Shown here one piece after another: positions 8,200-16,134 of a stretch of DNA of 64,000 bases. The translations under genes were made by a program, and so were the position numbers. The notes beneath the pieces are model-generated. The model saw only the letters and a list, made by a program, of their open reading frames with translations, did not search any database and was not told the origin of the DNA. The DNA lies in the NCBI GenBank assembly GCA_021770095.1, contig JAETRQ010000002.1, positions 1 through 64,000 of the forward strand, in the 5' to 3' direction. How positions within the stretch are numbered: the stretch's first letter is position 1; the number at the start of each line of letters is the position of its first letter. This DNA comes from Eubacteriaceae bacterium. Lineage in GTDB: Bacteria > Bacillota > Clostridia > Oscillospirales > Acutalibacteraceae.

Positions 8200-8228
8200 A
8201 TTATAACAGAGCAATAAACTTTTTTCAA
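8200..8228 (-). promoter_or_regulatory. Predicted promoter of ACT-UPF0210 operon
   Basis: On the minus strand TTGAAA (8228-8223), a 17-base spacer and TATAAT (8205-8200) lie about 34 bases upstream of the ACT start codon. Confidence 0.7.
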
Positions 8229-8301
8229 TAAAGTATAGAAATATATTTAATTTTTTTTTGTTATGTGTTAGAATAGTAAAAAAGTTTTGGAAGGTAGAGT
8301 T

Positions 8302-9111
8302 TTGGAATTCAGAAATATAGTTGATTTGCATACCCACAGTGTTATCAGTTTTGACGGTAATGATTCTTGTGAAAGTCTTTGTTCAACTGCTGTTCAAAAA
8401 GGTGCAAAAGTACTTGCCATAACCGACCACTGCGATATTGACGGAGCAGATTTGGATGTTATGAAACTTTGTACACAGCAGTATGAAGCGACAAAGGCGG
8501 TAAAAGAAAAATACAAAAATGAACTTGAAGTCTTGCAGGGCCTTGAAATAGGACAGGGGATATATCGAGTTGAACTTACAAATCAGGTTCTGCAAACTTT
8601 TGATTATGACTTTATTTTGGGTTCACTTCATAATCTTGATAAAATGGAAGATTTTTGTTTTCTAAACTATTATGATTATGATGTTTATGAACTGCTTCAA
8701 AAATATTTTGAGGACATTTTTAAACTTTCAAATATGGATATATTTGATTCACTTGCACATTTGACTTATCCTTTAAGGTATATTGTTGCGAGAGAAAAAA
8801 TGAATGTTGATATGTCGAAATTTCAGAATATTATTGATGCTATATTTGAAAATTTAGTTAAAAACAAAAAAGCGCTTGAAATCAATACATCAGGTCTTTT
8901 TATGGATATGAAGGATACATTGCCGAATATTTCTTTAATCAAGCGTTACAAAGAAATCGGCGGTGAATATATTACAATCGGTTCCGACTCTCATTTTGCG
9001 GCACGTGTCTGCCAGGGAATTGAGCAGGGAATGCAGATTGCATATGATGCAGGTTTCAGAAATGTTACTGTATTCAGAAAACGAAATCCAATTTTAGTTC
9101 CATTTGTGTGA
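8302..9111 (+). CDS. PHP-domain phosphoesterase, histidinol-phosphatase-like
   Basis: A PHP-superfamily metal-dependent phosphoesterase. The motif DLHTHSVISFDG near the N-terminus and AITDHCDIDG supply the first metal ligands; GSLHNL and GSDSHFAA are the later PHP motifs, so all metal sites look intact. It resembles HisK-type histidinol-phosphatases, but no other his gene is near, so the substrate is uncertain. I place the start at TTG 8302 (269 aa) because GGAAGG (8289-8294) lies seven bases before it; an upstream in-frame TTG at 8287 overlaps that ribosome site and has none of its own. It heads a co-directional run with the Lrp regulator (9-base gap), aminotransferase, ispE and alcohol dehydrogenase. 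Confidence 0.85.
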   Translation: MEFRNIVDLHTHSVISFDGNDSCESLCSTAVQKGAKVLAITDHCDIDGADLDVMKLCTQQYEATKAVKEKYKNELEVLQGLEIGQGIYRVELTNQVLQTFDYDFILGSLHNLDKMEDFCFLNYYDYDVYELLQKYFEDIFKLSNMDIFDSLAHLTYPLRYIVAREKMNVDMSKFQNIIDAIFENLVKNKKALEINTSGLFMDMKDTLPNISLIKRYKEIGGEYITIGSDSHFAARVCQGIEQGMQIAYDAGFRNVTVFRKRNPILVPFV

Positions 9112-9120
9112 GGTGTTTTT

Positions 9121-9600
9121 ATGGATAAATTATTAAAACTTGTTGAAAAAAATCCGCGTCTTTCAAATAAAGAAATTGCGACTATGCTCAATATGAACGA
9201 AGATGATGTTCAGAAGCAAATCAGATGTTATGAGGAAAGCGGTATTATCAAAGGCTATCGTGCAATGATTGATAATGAAAAAGCTGAAAATGAAACCGTT
9301 ACTGCATTAATTGAAATTAAAGTTCATCCTAAGGCTGAACACGGTTTTGATGACATTGCAAGGCGAATATCAAATTTTGAAGAAGTTGAAAGTATTTATC
9401 TTATGAGCGGCGGTTTTGATCTTTGTGCCCTTGTAACAGACAAATCCTTTCAGGAAGTTGCTATGTTTGTCGCAAACAGGCTTTCTCCGCTTGACAGCGT
9501 TATGTCAACGGCAACACATTTTATATTGAAAAAATATAAAGAACAGGGTGTATTCTTTGCAGAAACACCTAAAGATGATAGGGGGAACATTTCCTTTTGA
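9121..9600 (+). CDS. Lrp/AsnC family transcriptional regulator
   Basis: Residues ~3-50 form the winged helix-turn-helix (LSNKEIATMLNMNEDDVQKQ), and the rest is the RAM/ACT-like ligand-binding domain that oligomerises in Lrp/AsnC proteins. At 159 aa it has the standard length. Its stop overlaps the start of the aminotransferase by four bases, an arrangement frequent for local amino-acid-responsive regulators of the adjacent transaminase. Autoregulation and control of the downstream gene are likely but not visible as a defined operator. Confidence 0.92.
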   Translation: MDKLLKLVEKNPRLSNKEIATMLNMNEDDVQKQIRCYEESGIIKGYRAMIDNEKAENETVTALIEIKVHPKAEHGFDDIARRISNFEEVESIYLMSGGFDLCALVTDKSFQEVAMFVANRLSPLDSVMSTATHFILKKYKEQGVFFAETPKDDRGNISF

Positions 9601-10784
9601 TTAACTACAGCGAATTTTTAAACCCAAAGATAGTTGACGTTAAGCCAAGCGGAATAAGAAAGTTTTTCTCTATCGCAGAAGAAATGGATAATGTTATTTC
9701 TTTGGGTGTAGGCGAACCTGATTTCTTAACCCCATGGCATGTGAGACAGACTGCAATTTATAATCTTGAACAGGGAAAAACCCGTTATACTGCAAATGCA
9801 GGTCTTGCTGCTCTAAGGGACGAAATTTCAAAATTTTATTCAAAAAAATATCATGTCAACTATAATCCAAAAGATGAAATCATGGTAACAGTAGGCGGTT
9901 CGGAAGGTATTGATATGTGCATACGTTCACTTATATGCCCCGGTGATGAGGTTCTCGTTGTTGAACCATCCTTTGTTTGTTATAAGCCTATTGTTGAAAT
10001 GTGCGGCGGGATTTCAATTCCGATTGAAACTAAGGAAGAAAATAATTTTAAGCTGACAGCAAAAGAAATTTCTGATGCAGTTACGGACAAGACTAAACTT
10101 CTGATTCTGCCTTATCCGAATAATCCCACCGGTGCAGTTATGCGTGAAGACGATCTTATTGCAATTGCAAAAGTTATTGAAGAAAAGAACCTTTTTGTTC
10201 TTTCTGACGAAATTTACAGTGAACTTACATATGGTGACATGCCGCATTGCTCCATTGCTTCCATTGAAGGAATGAAAGAAAGATGCATTGTTGTCAATGG
10301 TTTTTCAAAGACCTATTCCATGACAGGCTGGCGTCTTGGCTATGCCTTGGGTCCGGCTGACATAATCAAACAGATGACAAAACTTCATCAGTATGCAATT
10401 ATGTCTGCACCTACAACATCACAGTATGCCGCAATTGAGGCGTTAAAGCATGGTGACAGCGATATAGAAAAAATGCGTGACGATTATGATATGCGCAGAC
10501 GATATACTGTGAATGCTTTTCGTGAAATCGGTCTTGACTGTTTTGAACCTGAGGGAGCTTTCTATTTGTTCCCGTGTATAAAGTCAACAGGTCTGCAATC
10601 GGAAGAATTCTGTGAAAAACTTATTATGAGCAAACGTGTTGCTGTTGTTCCCGGTAATGCTTTTGGTGACAGCGGTGAAGGATATATTCGTGTATCTTAT
10701 TGTTATTCTATTGAAAATATTAAAGAGGCAGTAAGAAGAATAGGCGAATTTGTTAAAGAACTCGGAGCAGAAAATGGAAATTAA
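9597..10784 (+). CDS. PLP-dependent class I/II aminotransferase
   Basis: A fold-type I PLP aminotransferase of 395 aa, close to the aspartate/aromatic aminotransferase Ib group. The PLP-binding lysine is K238 in SKTYSMTGWRLGY; PNNPTGA (~174-180), the SDEIYSEL block (~203-210) and the final RVSY arginine motif are present. The exact amino donor cannot be read from the sequence. The start is a TTG that overlaps the stop of the upstream Lrp gene, with a GGGGG site about ten bases before it, so expression is coupled to the regulator. Its 3' end overlaps ispE by 11 bases. Confidence 0.92.
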   Translation: MINYSEFLNPKIVDVKPSGIRKFFSIAEEMDNVISLGVGEPDFLTPWHVRQTAIYNLEQGKTRYTANAGLAALRDEISKFYSKKYHVNYNPKDEIMVTVGGSEGIDMCIRSLICPGDEVLVVEPSFVCYKPIVEMCGGISIPIETKEENNFKLTAKEISDAVTDKTKLLILPYPNNPTGAVMREDDLIAIAKVIEEKNLFVLSDEIYSELTYGDMPHCSIASIEGMKERCIVVNGFSKTYSMTGWRLGYALGPADIIKQMTKLHQYAIMSAPTTSQYAAIEALKHGDSDIEKMRDDYDMRRRYTVNAFREIGLDCFEPEGAFYLFPCIKSTGLQSEEFCEKLIMSKRVAVVPGNAFGDSGEGYIRVSYCYSIENIKEAVRRIGEFVKELGAENGN

Positions 10785-11646
10785 AGTTAACGCATATGCT
10801 AAAATAAATTTAATGCTTGATATTGTTGCAACCCGTACTGACGGCTATCATGATCTTTTTATGATTATGCAGAGTATAGGGTTGTATGATACAATTACTG
10901 TATCATCAACAAAATCAAAAGGTATTGCTATCACATGTAATGTTGATGATATACCGCTCGATGAAAAGAATATTGCCCATAAGGCTGCAACGGCATTTTT
11001 TAAGTCAACTAAAATAAAAAATAAAGGGATTCATATTGATATTATGAAAAGGATACCGCATGCTGCAGGGCTTGCCGGCGGCAGTGCAGACGGAGCGGGT
11101 GTTCTTGTTGCTTTGAATGAATTATACAGTACAGGATTAACGCAGGATGAACTCTGTGAAATCGGCGTTCAAATCGGTGCAGATGTCCCGTTTTGTATAA
11201 AAGGCGGAACTTTGCTTGCACAGGGTATCGGTGATGTTCTCAATAAAGTTAAACCGCTCAGGAAGTGCCATATTCTTATTGCAAAGCCGGATTGCGGAGT
11301 AAATACAGGCTTTGCTTACAGGCAGTTTGATGAGTGCGGAAAAATTCACACTCCTGATAAGTTCGGTATGCTTTGTGCCATGCAGAGCAGAGACCTGAAA
11401 AATATTGCAATAAGAATGGAAAATGTTTTTGAACAGTTTATAGATGTACCCGGAAAAGTTGATATTAAAACTATTATGCGTGATTGCGGTGCAATCGGTG
11501 TTTGTATGAGCGGCAGCGGGCCGACTGTATTCGGTATATTTGAAAATAAAGAGAATGCACAGGATGCTGCGGACAAGTTAACTTCTCTTGCAAGGGATAT
11601 AGTTATAACCAAACCGGTTTCAAAAGGTTGTAAGGTTGTTGAGTGA
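10774..11646 (+). CDS. ispE: IspE, 4-diphosphocytidyl-2-C-methyl-D-erythritol kinase
   Basis: IspE phosphorylates CDP-methylerythritol in the MEP isoprenoid pathway. It is a GHMP kinase: AYAKINLMLDI at the N-terminus, the ATP-loop PHAAGLAGGSADGAG at ~95-109 and the C-terminal SGSGPTVFGIF motif are all present, and the length of 290 aa is typical. I use the ATG at 10774 because it starts the conserved MEIKVNAYAKIN sequence and has GGAG upstream; a longer in-frame reading exists but adds only vector-like residues from inside the aminotransferase. Overlap with the preceding gene indicates operon expression. Confidence 0.95.
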   Translation: MEIKVNAYAKINLMLDIVATRTDGYHDLFMIMQSIGLYDTITVSSTKSKGIAITCNVDDIPLDEKNIAHKAATAFFKSTKIKNKGIHIDIMKRIPHAAGLAGGSADGAGVLVALNELYSTGLTQDELCEIGVQIGADVPFCIKGGTLLAQGIGDVLNKVKPLRKCHILIAKPDCGVNTGFAYRQFDECGKIHTPDKFGMLCAMQSRDLKNIAIRMENVFEQFIDVPGKVDIKTIMRDCGAIGVCMSGSGPTVFGIFENKENAQDAADKLTSLARDIVITKPVSKGCKVVE

Positions 11647-11647
11647 T

Positions 11648-12673
11648 ATGGAATATAATAATCAGAAATTTATAAATCAGTTCAGAAATATTATTGAAGA
11701 AAATGCCCCAAGCAAAATTTTGTTTGTTGCAAGCAGGGATTATGACCGATATGGTTATCGTGATGCGATTGACGATATGGGGATAGAATGTGTTACCTTT
11801 ACAGATTTTTCTCCTTGTCCTGAAATTTCTTCCGTAAAAAAAGGTGCAGAAGTTTTTAAAGATAACGGCTGTGATTTTATCATAACAATCGGCGGCGGAA
11901 GTGCAATGGATGTTGCTAAGGCCATAAAGTTGTTTGCAGAGTCGGATGTGAAAATTCTTGCAGTTCCTACAACAGCCGGTACAGGTGCTGAAGTTACCCG
12001 TTTTGCTGTTTTATATAATAATGGAGATAAAGATTCTGTCAGAAGTTGGGATATTATTCCTGATTTTCAGGTGTTTGATTATACTGTACTTAAATCTCTG
12101 CCTGCATTTCAGCGTATTGTGACTTCACTTGATGCTTTCTGCCATAGTGTGGAGGCCTATTGGTCAACTGATGCTACAGATGAAAGCCGTGCTTACAGTA
12201 TTGAGGCACTTGAACTTTTCAGCAAACATTTTTCTTCATATCTTAATGATGATGAAACGTCTTATGAACCGATGATGAGATGCAGTGAACTTGCAGGAAA
12301 AGCAATCAATATTGCACAAACAACCTCTCCTCATGCGTTCAGTTATAAACTCCATAAAATTAAAGGCTTTGTTCATGGTGAGGCAGTTGCAGTATCCCTT
12401 TGCAATATATGGAAATATATGCTGGAGAATTGTCCTACACCGCAGCTTCAGATACTTCTGGCTGAAACGGAGATCATTTCAGGTTTTACGCCTGATCGTT
12501 TTGAGCGTTTTATTTCCGATTTAGGTCTTAATACAAATGTTATAATGACAAATGCTGAATTTGATGAAACGGTTAACGGTGTTAATGTCGGCAGGCTTGC
12601 CAATAATCCCATGCCTTTTAATGATAATGATATAAAGAATATTTATAATCAATTTATAAAAATAGTGGATTAA
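11648..12673 (+). CDS. Iron-containing alcohol dehydrogenase, phosphonoacetaldehyde reductase-like
   Basis: A group III (iron-type) alcohol dehydrogenase. GGGSAMDVAKA is the NAD(P)-binding loop and PTTAGTGAEVTRFAV the following phosphate-binding block. Metal ligands are the Asp and His of SLDAFCHSVEAYWS plus His in SPHAFSY and GFVHGEA. The segments around TRFAVLY, WDIIPDF and SVEAYWSTDATDESR recall the phosphonoacetaldehyde reductase subgroup as I remember it, but no phosphonate gene is nearby, so the substrate is open. ATG 11648 is taken as start; a TTG at 11636, inside the end of ispE and eight bases after AAAAGG, is a real alternative adding four residues. It ends the operon at a terminator. 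Confidence 0.85.
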   Translation: MEYNNQKFINQFRNIIEENAPSKILFVASRDYDRYGYRDAIDDMGIECVTFTDFSPCPEISSVKKGAEVFKDNGCDFIITIGGGSAMDVAKAIKLFAESDVKILAVPTTAGTGAEVTRFAVLYNNGDKDSVRSWDIIPDFQVFDYTVLKSLPAFQRIVTSLDAFCHSVEAYWSTDATDESRAYSIEALELFSKHFSSYLNDDETSYEPMMRCSELAGKAINIAQTTSPHAFSYKLHKIKGFVHGEAVAVSLCNIWKYMLENCPTPQLQILLAETEIISGFTPDRFERFISDLGLNTNVIMTNAEFDETVNGVNVGRLANNPMPFNDNDIKNIYNQFIKIVD

Positions 12674-12700
12674 GCCAAATTATTTTTGGCTTTTTCTTTT
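12672..12700 (+). terminator. Intrinsic terminator
   Basis: AAGCCAAA (12672-12679) pairs with TTTGGCTT (12685-12692), followed by a long T-run. It overlaps the last stop codon of the PHP-to-dehydrogenase operon. Confidence 0.85.
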
Positions 12701-12734
12701 TTTACACACAAATTACACATGCTTGTTTTATGAT
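12701..12734 (+). promoter_or_regulatory. Direct repeat resembling a WalR/PhoP box, with -10
   Basis: TTTACA (12701-12706) and ATTACA (12712-12717) start 11 bases apart; read on the minus strand this is TGTAAT-N5-TGTAAA, which fits the WalR consensus TGTWAH-N5-TGTWAH. TATGAT (12729-12734) could be the -10 of the two-component operon, with no good -35 at 17 bases, as expected for an activated promoter. Autoregulation by the response regulator downstream is inference. Confidence 0.4.
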
Positions 12735-12756
12735 TTGATTGAAAGGATGTGGTGAA

Positions 12757-13437
12757 ATGTTTTCCATCTTATTTGCAGAAGATGAAAAAAATTTAAGAAC
12801 AGCGGTTTTTGATTATCTGACTTCAAAGGGACTTAATGTTATGACAGCAGTTGACGGCAGAGATGCTGCACAGAAGTTTTATGACAATGAATTTGATTTG
12901 ATTGTACTGGACATTATGATGCCTTATTTGAATGGTTTTGAAGTTTGCAAACTTATCAGAAAGAAAAACAAGACTGTTCCTGTAATCTTCCTTACTGCAA
13001 TGGGCGAAGAAAGAGATTATTTAAAAGGATATAATTGCGGTTGTGATGATTATATTGTCAAACCGTTTCCTCTGTCAGTACTGTATGAAAAATGTATGAA
13101 TATAACAAAACGCTACAAAGGTATTGATAAGAATAATTTTCTTGAAATCTGCTCAGTCAAACTTAACACTGTAACTCATCAGGCTTTTGTTGACGGTGAA
13201 GAAGTTGCCTTGGCAAGTAAAGACTTTAAAGTGCTTCAATATTTGATGGAAAACAAAAATATTGTTTTGAGCAGAGACTTGATTTTGACCCGAGTGTGGG
13301 GATATGATTTTTACGGAGATAACAGAGTGGTCGATACACACATAAAATCTATCCGCAAAGTACTTGGTCAAAAATCATTTCTTATCAAAACAACAGTCAA
13401 TTCAGGCTACTCCTTTCAGGAGGTAAATTATGATTAA
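12757..13437 (+). CDS. OmpR-family response regulator
   Basis: The receiver domain (1-~115) has the acidic pair in FAEDEKN, phosphoacceptor D52 in LIVLDIMMP, the switch Thr in FLTA and Lys in IVKPF. The C-terminal winged helix ends in the OmpR/PhoB recognition region VVDTHIKSIRKVLG. ATG 12757 follows AAAGGA by nine bases; the TTG at 12739 would include that ribosome site and is rejected. The 3' end overlaps the sensor kinase gene by 8 bases, so the two are one system. The signal and target genes are unknown; a WalR/PhoP-like direct repeat lies just upstream. Confidence 0.95.
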   Translation: MFSILFAEDEKNLRTAVFDYLTSKGLNVMTAVDGRDAAQKFYDNEFDLIVLDIMMPYLNGFEVCKLIRKKNKTVPVIFLTAMGEERDYLKGYNCGCDDYIVKPFPLSVLYEKCMNITKRYKGIDKNNFLEICSVKLNTVTHQAFVDGEEVALASKDFKVLQYLMENKNIVLSRDLILTRVWGYDFYGDNRVVDTHIKSIRKVLGQKSFLIKTTVNSGYSFQEVNYD

Positions 13438-14998
13438 GAAAAAACATCTGGCTGCAGTGATTGCAGTTATTCTGGTACTGACCTATGTTCTGAGTATGTT
13501 AGCAATATTCAAAGTCTCACGTGATTATGCCGAGCAAAAGTTTGTTGATTATTGTTCAAATACCGATACTTTTTCTTATATTGAAGATGTTAGGGATACT
13601 GACCCTTCAGTTGAGTATTACGGACCGAGTATAGATGAATTTATGTTTGATTGTTCACTCTCTTTTCAGGAATATCCAACATATATTTCAGTCTTTGATG
13701 AAGAGGGAAATCGTGTTGCACAGTCCCATTCCGTTTTGGTGATACAGAAGGACGGCAAACAGGATTTTCTCAATATTGAAGAATATCTGACTGACGATGT
13801 TAAAAATCAACTAAGCAAAATTGATGATTCGTTTGTTCCTGTAACTTTTGAGTATAATGTTACAAATGATAAGATAATACCTGTTGAAATGGTCTATCAA
13901 AAAATCAATACAAATAAAACGGTTTCAGTAAAATTTACGGATTATGATGTAACAGACACAGTCAATAATTTTACTGACGATAATAATGATATTGTTGATG
14001 AAATTTTTTCTCTGCTTCTTGTAAATCCAAATCAAAACCGTTTCACTGAAAAATGTTTTGAATTTATGAAAAACGAAAGAGATAAGTACGACAATGCGAA
14101 ATATCCATATAACGAAACCGCGGATCAGACTGTTTATTCAGCAGATTTAGATTATTGCGAGGAACTGTATATTGTAACACTTGAAGACGGCAAAGATTAT
14201 ATGGTTTTTGCGCAGATGAAAACAGATTTTTATTATGATGCAATTCATCTTGATTCGTTCAGACAAAGGGCAATAACAGTTACGGTTATGTATGCTTTTA
14301 TCGGAATTGTTACAATATTTGTTTTTTATAACTATTATAAAAACAGCAGCAGGCTTGAAAAAGCAAAGTATTCTTTTACCAATGCTGCTGCTCATGAACT
14401 CAAAACACCGCTTGCTGTTATTGAAAATCAGTGTGAATGTATTCTTGAGAAAGTCAATGAACAAAAGAATGAAGAGTATATCAATACTATATATAATGAA
14501 TCTTTGAAAATGACGAAGTTGCTCAACGATCTTCTGCAATATAATAAATTGTCTTTATCCGATGATGTGGAAAAAGAAAAAGTTGCATTAAACGGAGTTG
14601 TAGTTGATGAAATTGAAAAATATACTTCTTTTGCTCAACTCAACAATATTACCATTCAATCCAATATTGATGAGGCAGTGGTTGATTGCAACAAAGGATT
14701 AATCTCAATGGTGATAGATAACTTTATTTCAAATGCCATCAAATATTCACAAGGTGATAAAGTTACCATCTCACTTACTCAAGACAAGAAAAAGTATAAA
14801 TTCAGTATTTTTAATTATTGCAACCCTATTGAAGATAAAAATATATGGGATCAGTTAATTGTCAGCAGTAAATCAAGGAGCGGTGATTCAGGCGGTCTTG
14901 GTCTTGCTATTTCAAAACAGATACTTGAACTTCATAAGTATAAGTATGGTTTTGAGAATAAAGACGGCGGTGTAGAATTTTATTTTATTGCACAATAA
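13430..14998 (+). CDS. Membrane sensor histidine kinase
   Basis: 522 aa. TM1 is at ~7-29 and TM2 at ~284-305, enclosing a ~250-residue extracytoplasmic sensor region I do not recognise, rich in Asp and Tyr. The HisKA dimerisation domain carries phosphoacceptor H322 in NAAAHELKTPLAVIE. The HATPase_c domain has the N box NFISNAIKYS and G2 box SGGLGLAISKQI. There is no HAMP or PAS domain between TM2 and HisKA. It is the cognate kinase of the overlapping OmpR-type regulator. A promoter for the next gene lies across its last codons. Confidence 0.94.
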   Translation: MIKKKHLAAVIAVILVLTYVLSMLAIFKVSRDYAEQKFVDYCSNTDTFSYIEDVRDTDPSVEYYGPSIDEFMFDCSLSFQEYPTYISVFDEEGNRVAQSHSVLVIQKDGKQDFLNIEEYLTDDVKNQLSKIDDSFVPVTFEYNVTNDKIIPVEMVYQKINTNKTVSVKFTDYDVTDTVNNFTDDNNDIVDEIFSLLLVNPNQNRFTEKCFEFMKNERDKYDNAKYPYNETADQTVYSADLDYCEELYIVTLEDGKDYMVFAQMKTDFYYDAIHLDSFRQRAITVTVMYAFIGIVTIFVFYNYYKNSSRLEKAKYSFTNAAAHELKTPLAVIENQCECILEKVNEQKNEEYINTIYNESLKMTKLLNDLLQYNKLSLSDDVEKEKVALNGVVVDEIEKYTSFAQLNNITIQSNIDEAVVDCNKGLISMVIDNFISNAIKYSQGDKVTISLTQDKKKYKFSIFNYCNPIEDKNIWDQLIVSSKSRSGDSGGLGLAISKQILELHKYKYGFENKDGGVEFYFIAQ

Positions 14999-15016
14999 AT
15001 TCTTTTGTTGTATAAT
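14988..15016 (+). promoter_or_regulatory. Predicted promoter of ttcA-like gene
   Basis: TTGCAC (14988-14993), a 17-base spacer, and TATAAT (15011-15016). The -35 lies inside the end of the kinase gene, giving the downstream gene independent transcription. Confidence 0.7.
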
Positions 15017-15034
15017 CTTTTCTGAGGTAAGATT

Positions 15035-15883
15035 ATGGCAAGAGAACTAAGTTATGCTCAGATGGTTGAGCGCAGTATTATAAAAACTTACAGGAAAGAT
15101 ATTTGGAATCCGTTTATTGAAGCATGCAAGAACTATCAACTTGTTGAAGACGGTGACAGGATTGCTGTTTGTATCAGCGGAGGTAAGGATTCCGTGTTGC
15201 TTGCAATGTGTATGAAGCATCTGCAAAAGCACAGTGATGTCCGTTTTGAACTCAGATTTATTTGTATGGATCCGGGCTATAATGATGTTAATCGAAAACA
15301 GATTGAGCATAATTGTGAAATACTGAATATTCCTGTTGAAATGTTTGAATCGGATATTTTTGATATAACAACAAATGTCGGCGGTTCGCCTTGTTATTTG
15401 TGTGCAAGGATGAGAAGGGGACATCTTTATGCAAAAGCAAAGGAAATAGGATGTAATAAGATTGCATTGGGTCATCATCTCAGTGATGTTATTGAAACCA
15501 CTTTGCTTGGTATGTTCTACGGTTCTCAACTCCAGGCAATGCTCCCAAAACTTAACAGTACAAATTTTGAAGGTATGCAATTAATCAGACCTTTGTATTG
15601 TGTCAATGAAAAATCAATTATCAAATGGCGTGATTATAATCATCTTGTTTTTATTCAATGTGCCTGCAGATTTGTTGATGAATACAGCAACAGCGAGGAT
15701 GGCATAGGTGTTTCAAAACGGCAGGAAATAAAACATCTGATTCATGAGTTAAAAAAAGTTAATCCTGATATTGAGCATAATATATTCAAATCCATACACA
15801 ATGTCAAACTGGATACCTTTGTTGCATATAAACAAAAAGGAACAGAGCACTCATTTTTAGAAGAATTTGAAAGGGCAGAGTAA
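15035..15883 (+). CDS. TtcA-like tRNA 2-thiocytidine synthetase family PP-loop ATPase
   Basis: A PP-loop ATPase (SGGKDSVLL at ~48-56) with the TtcA-type pair C120/C123 in CYLCARMRRG and a further Cys at 209 or 211 (QCACRF), the three positions that bind a [4Fe-4S] cluster in TtcA. TtcA adenylates C32 of certain tRNAs and introduces sulfur. GHHLSDVIETTLLGMFYG matches the family's GHHRDD block, with the second His followed by L-S-D. At 282 aa it is normal length. Clostridial relatives are often only called TtcA-like, so the tRNA target is tentative. It is monocistronic with its own promoter and a terminator overlapping the stop codon. Confidence 0.88.
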   Translation: MARELSYAQMVERSIIKTYRKDIWNPFIEACKNYQLVEDGDRIAVCISGGKDSVLLAMCMKHLQKHSDVRFELRFICMDPGYNDVNRKQIEHNCEILNIPVEMFESDIFDITTNVGGSPCYLCARMRRGHLYAKAKEIGCNKIALGHHLSDVIETTLLGMFYGSQLQAMLPKLNSTNFEGMQLIRPLYCVNEKSIIKWRDYNHLVFIQCACRFVDEYSNSEDGIGVSKRQEIKHLIHELKKVNPDIEHNIFKSIHNVKLDTFVAYKQKGTEHSFLEEFERAE

Positions 15884-15900
15884 TCTGCCCTAACTTTTTT
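15873..15900 (+). terminator. Intrinsic terminator overlapping stop codon
   Basis: GGGCAGA (15873-15879) and TCTGCCC (15884-15890) flank loop GTAA, which contains the stop codon, followed by T6. Confidence 0.85.
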
Positions 15901-15917
15901 ATAAAAAATACTAAAAG

Positions 15918-15982
15918 CCTATTGACAAAGTAGGTTATAGGTGATATGATTTAAACAACACATAACCTATCAAGTTGGTAGG
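15918..15982 (+). promoter_or_regulatory. Promoter with two CCTA-N9-TAGG operators (sulfhydrylase-cysK operon)
   Basis: TTGACA (15922-15927), 17-base spacer, TATGAT (15945-15950). Operator 1, CCTATTGACAAAGTAGG (15918-15934), covers the -35. Operator 2, CCTATCAAGTTGGTAGG (15966-15982), lies just past the expected transcription start. Both have the form CCTA-N9-TAGG. The arrangement suits repression by an Rrf2-family dimer of the CymR/IscR type; in Firmicutes such regulators control cysteine and Fe-S genes. The regulator gene is not in this window. Confidence 0.65.
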
Positions 15983-15999
15983 CAATAAGGAGAAACGCT

Positions 16000-16089
16000 A
16001 TGAAAGATATAATATTAGCGATTATTAACCAGGATTTAAAAAATGACCGAATGTTCTTTCGATGTTGCAATTGTTTGAATTTGAATTAA
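16000..16089 (+). CDS. Small Cys-containing ORF, candidate leader peptide
   Basis: A 29-codon ORF with a very good ribosome site, AAGGAG (15987-15992), seven bases before the ATG. The peptide is MKDIILAIINQDLKNDRMFF followed by RCCNCLNLN, so three of the last eight codons are Cys. It lies inside the 5' leader of the O-acetylhomoserine sulfhydrylase-cysK transcript, between operator 2 and the sulfhydrylase start 45 bases further on. Cys-codon leaders upstream of cysteine genes are known in Actinobacteria, where ribosome stalling at Cys codons acts as attenuator. I see no clear terminator hairpin after this ORF, so a translational mechanism or an independent small protein is equally possible. 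That it is translated is likely; its function is inference. Confidence 0.55.
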   Translation: MKDIILAIINQDLKNDRMFFRCCNCLNLN

Positions 16090-16134
16090 TCATTATACAA
16101 ATATATGTAATTTAACTTGAAAGGAATTTTTACT

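Noticed and set aside
8287-8301. TTG at 8287 as start of the PHP protein
   Set aside because: It has no ribosome site; GGAAGG at 8289-8294 is positioned for the TTG at 8302.
15983-16134. SAM riboswitch or T-box ahead of metY
   Set aside because: I could not find the SAM-I core stems or a T-box sequence and antiterminator; the leader is short and contains a translated-looking ORF instead.
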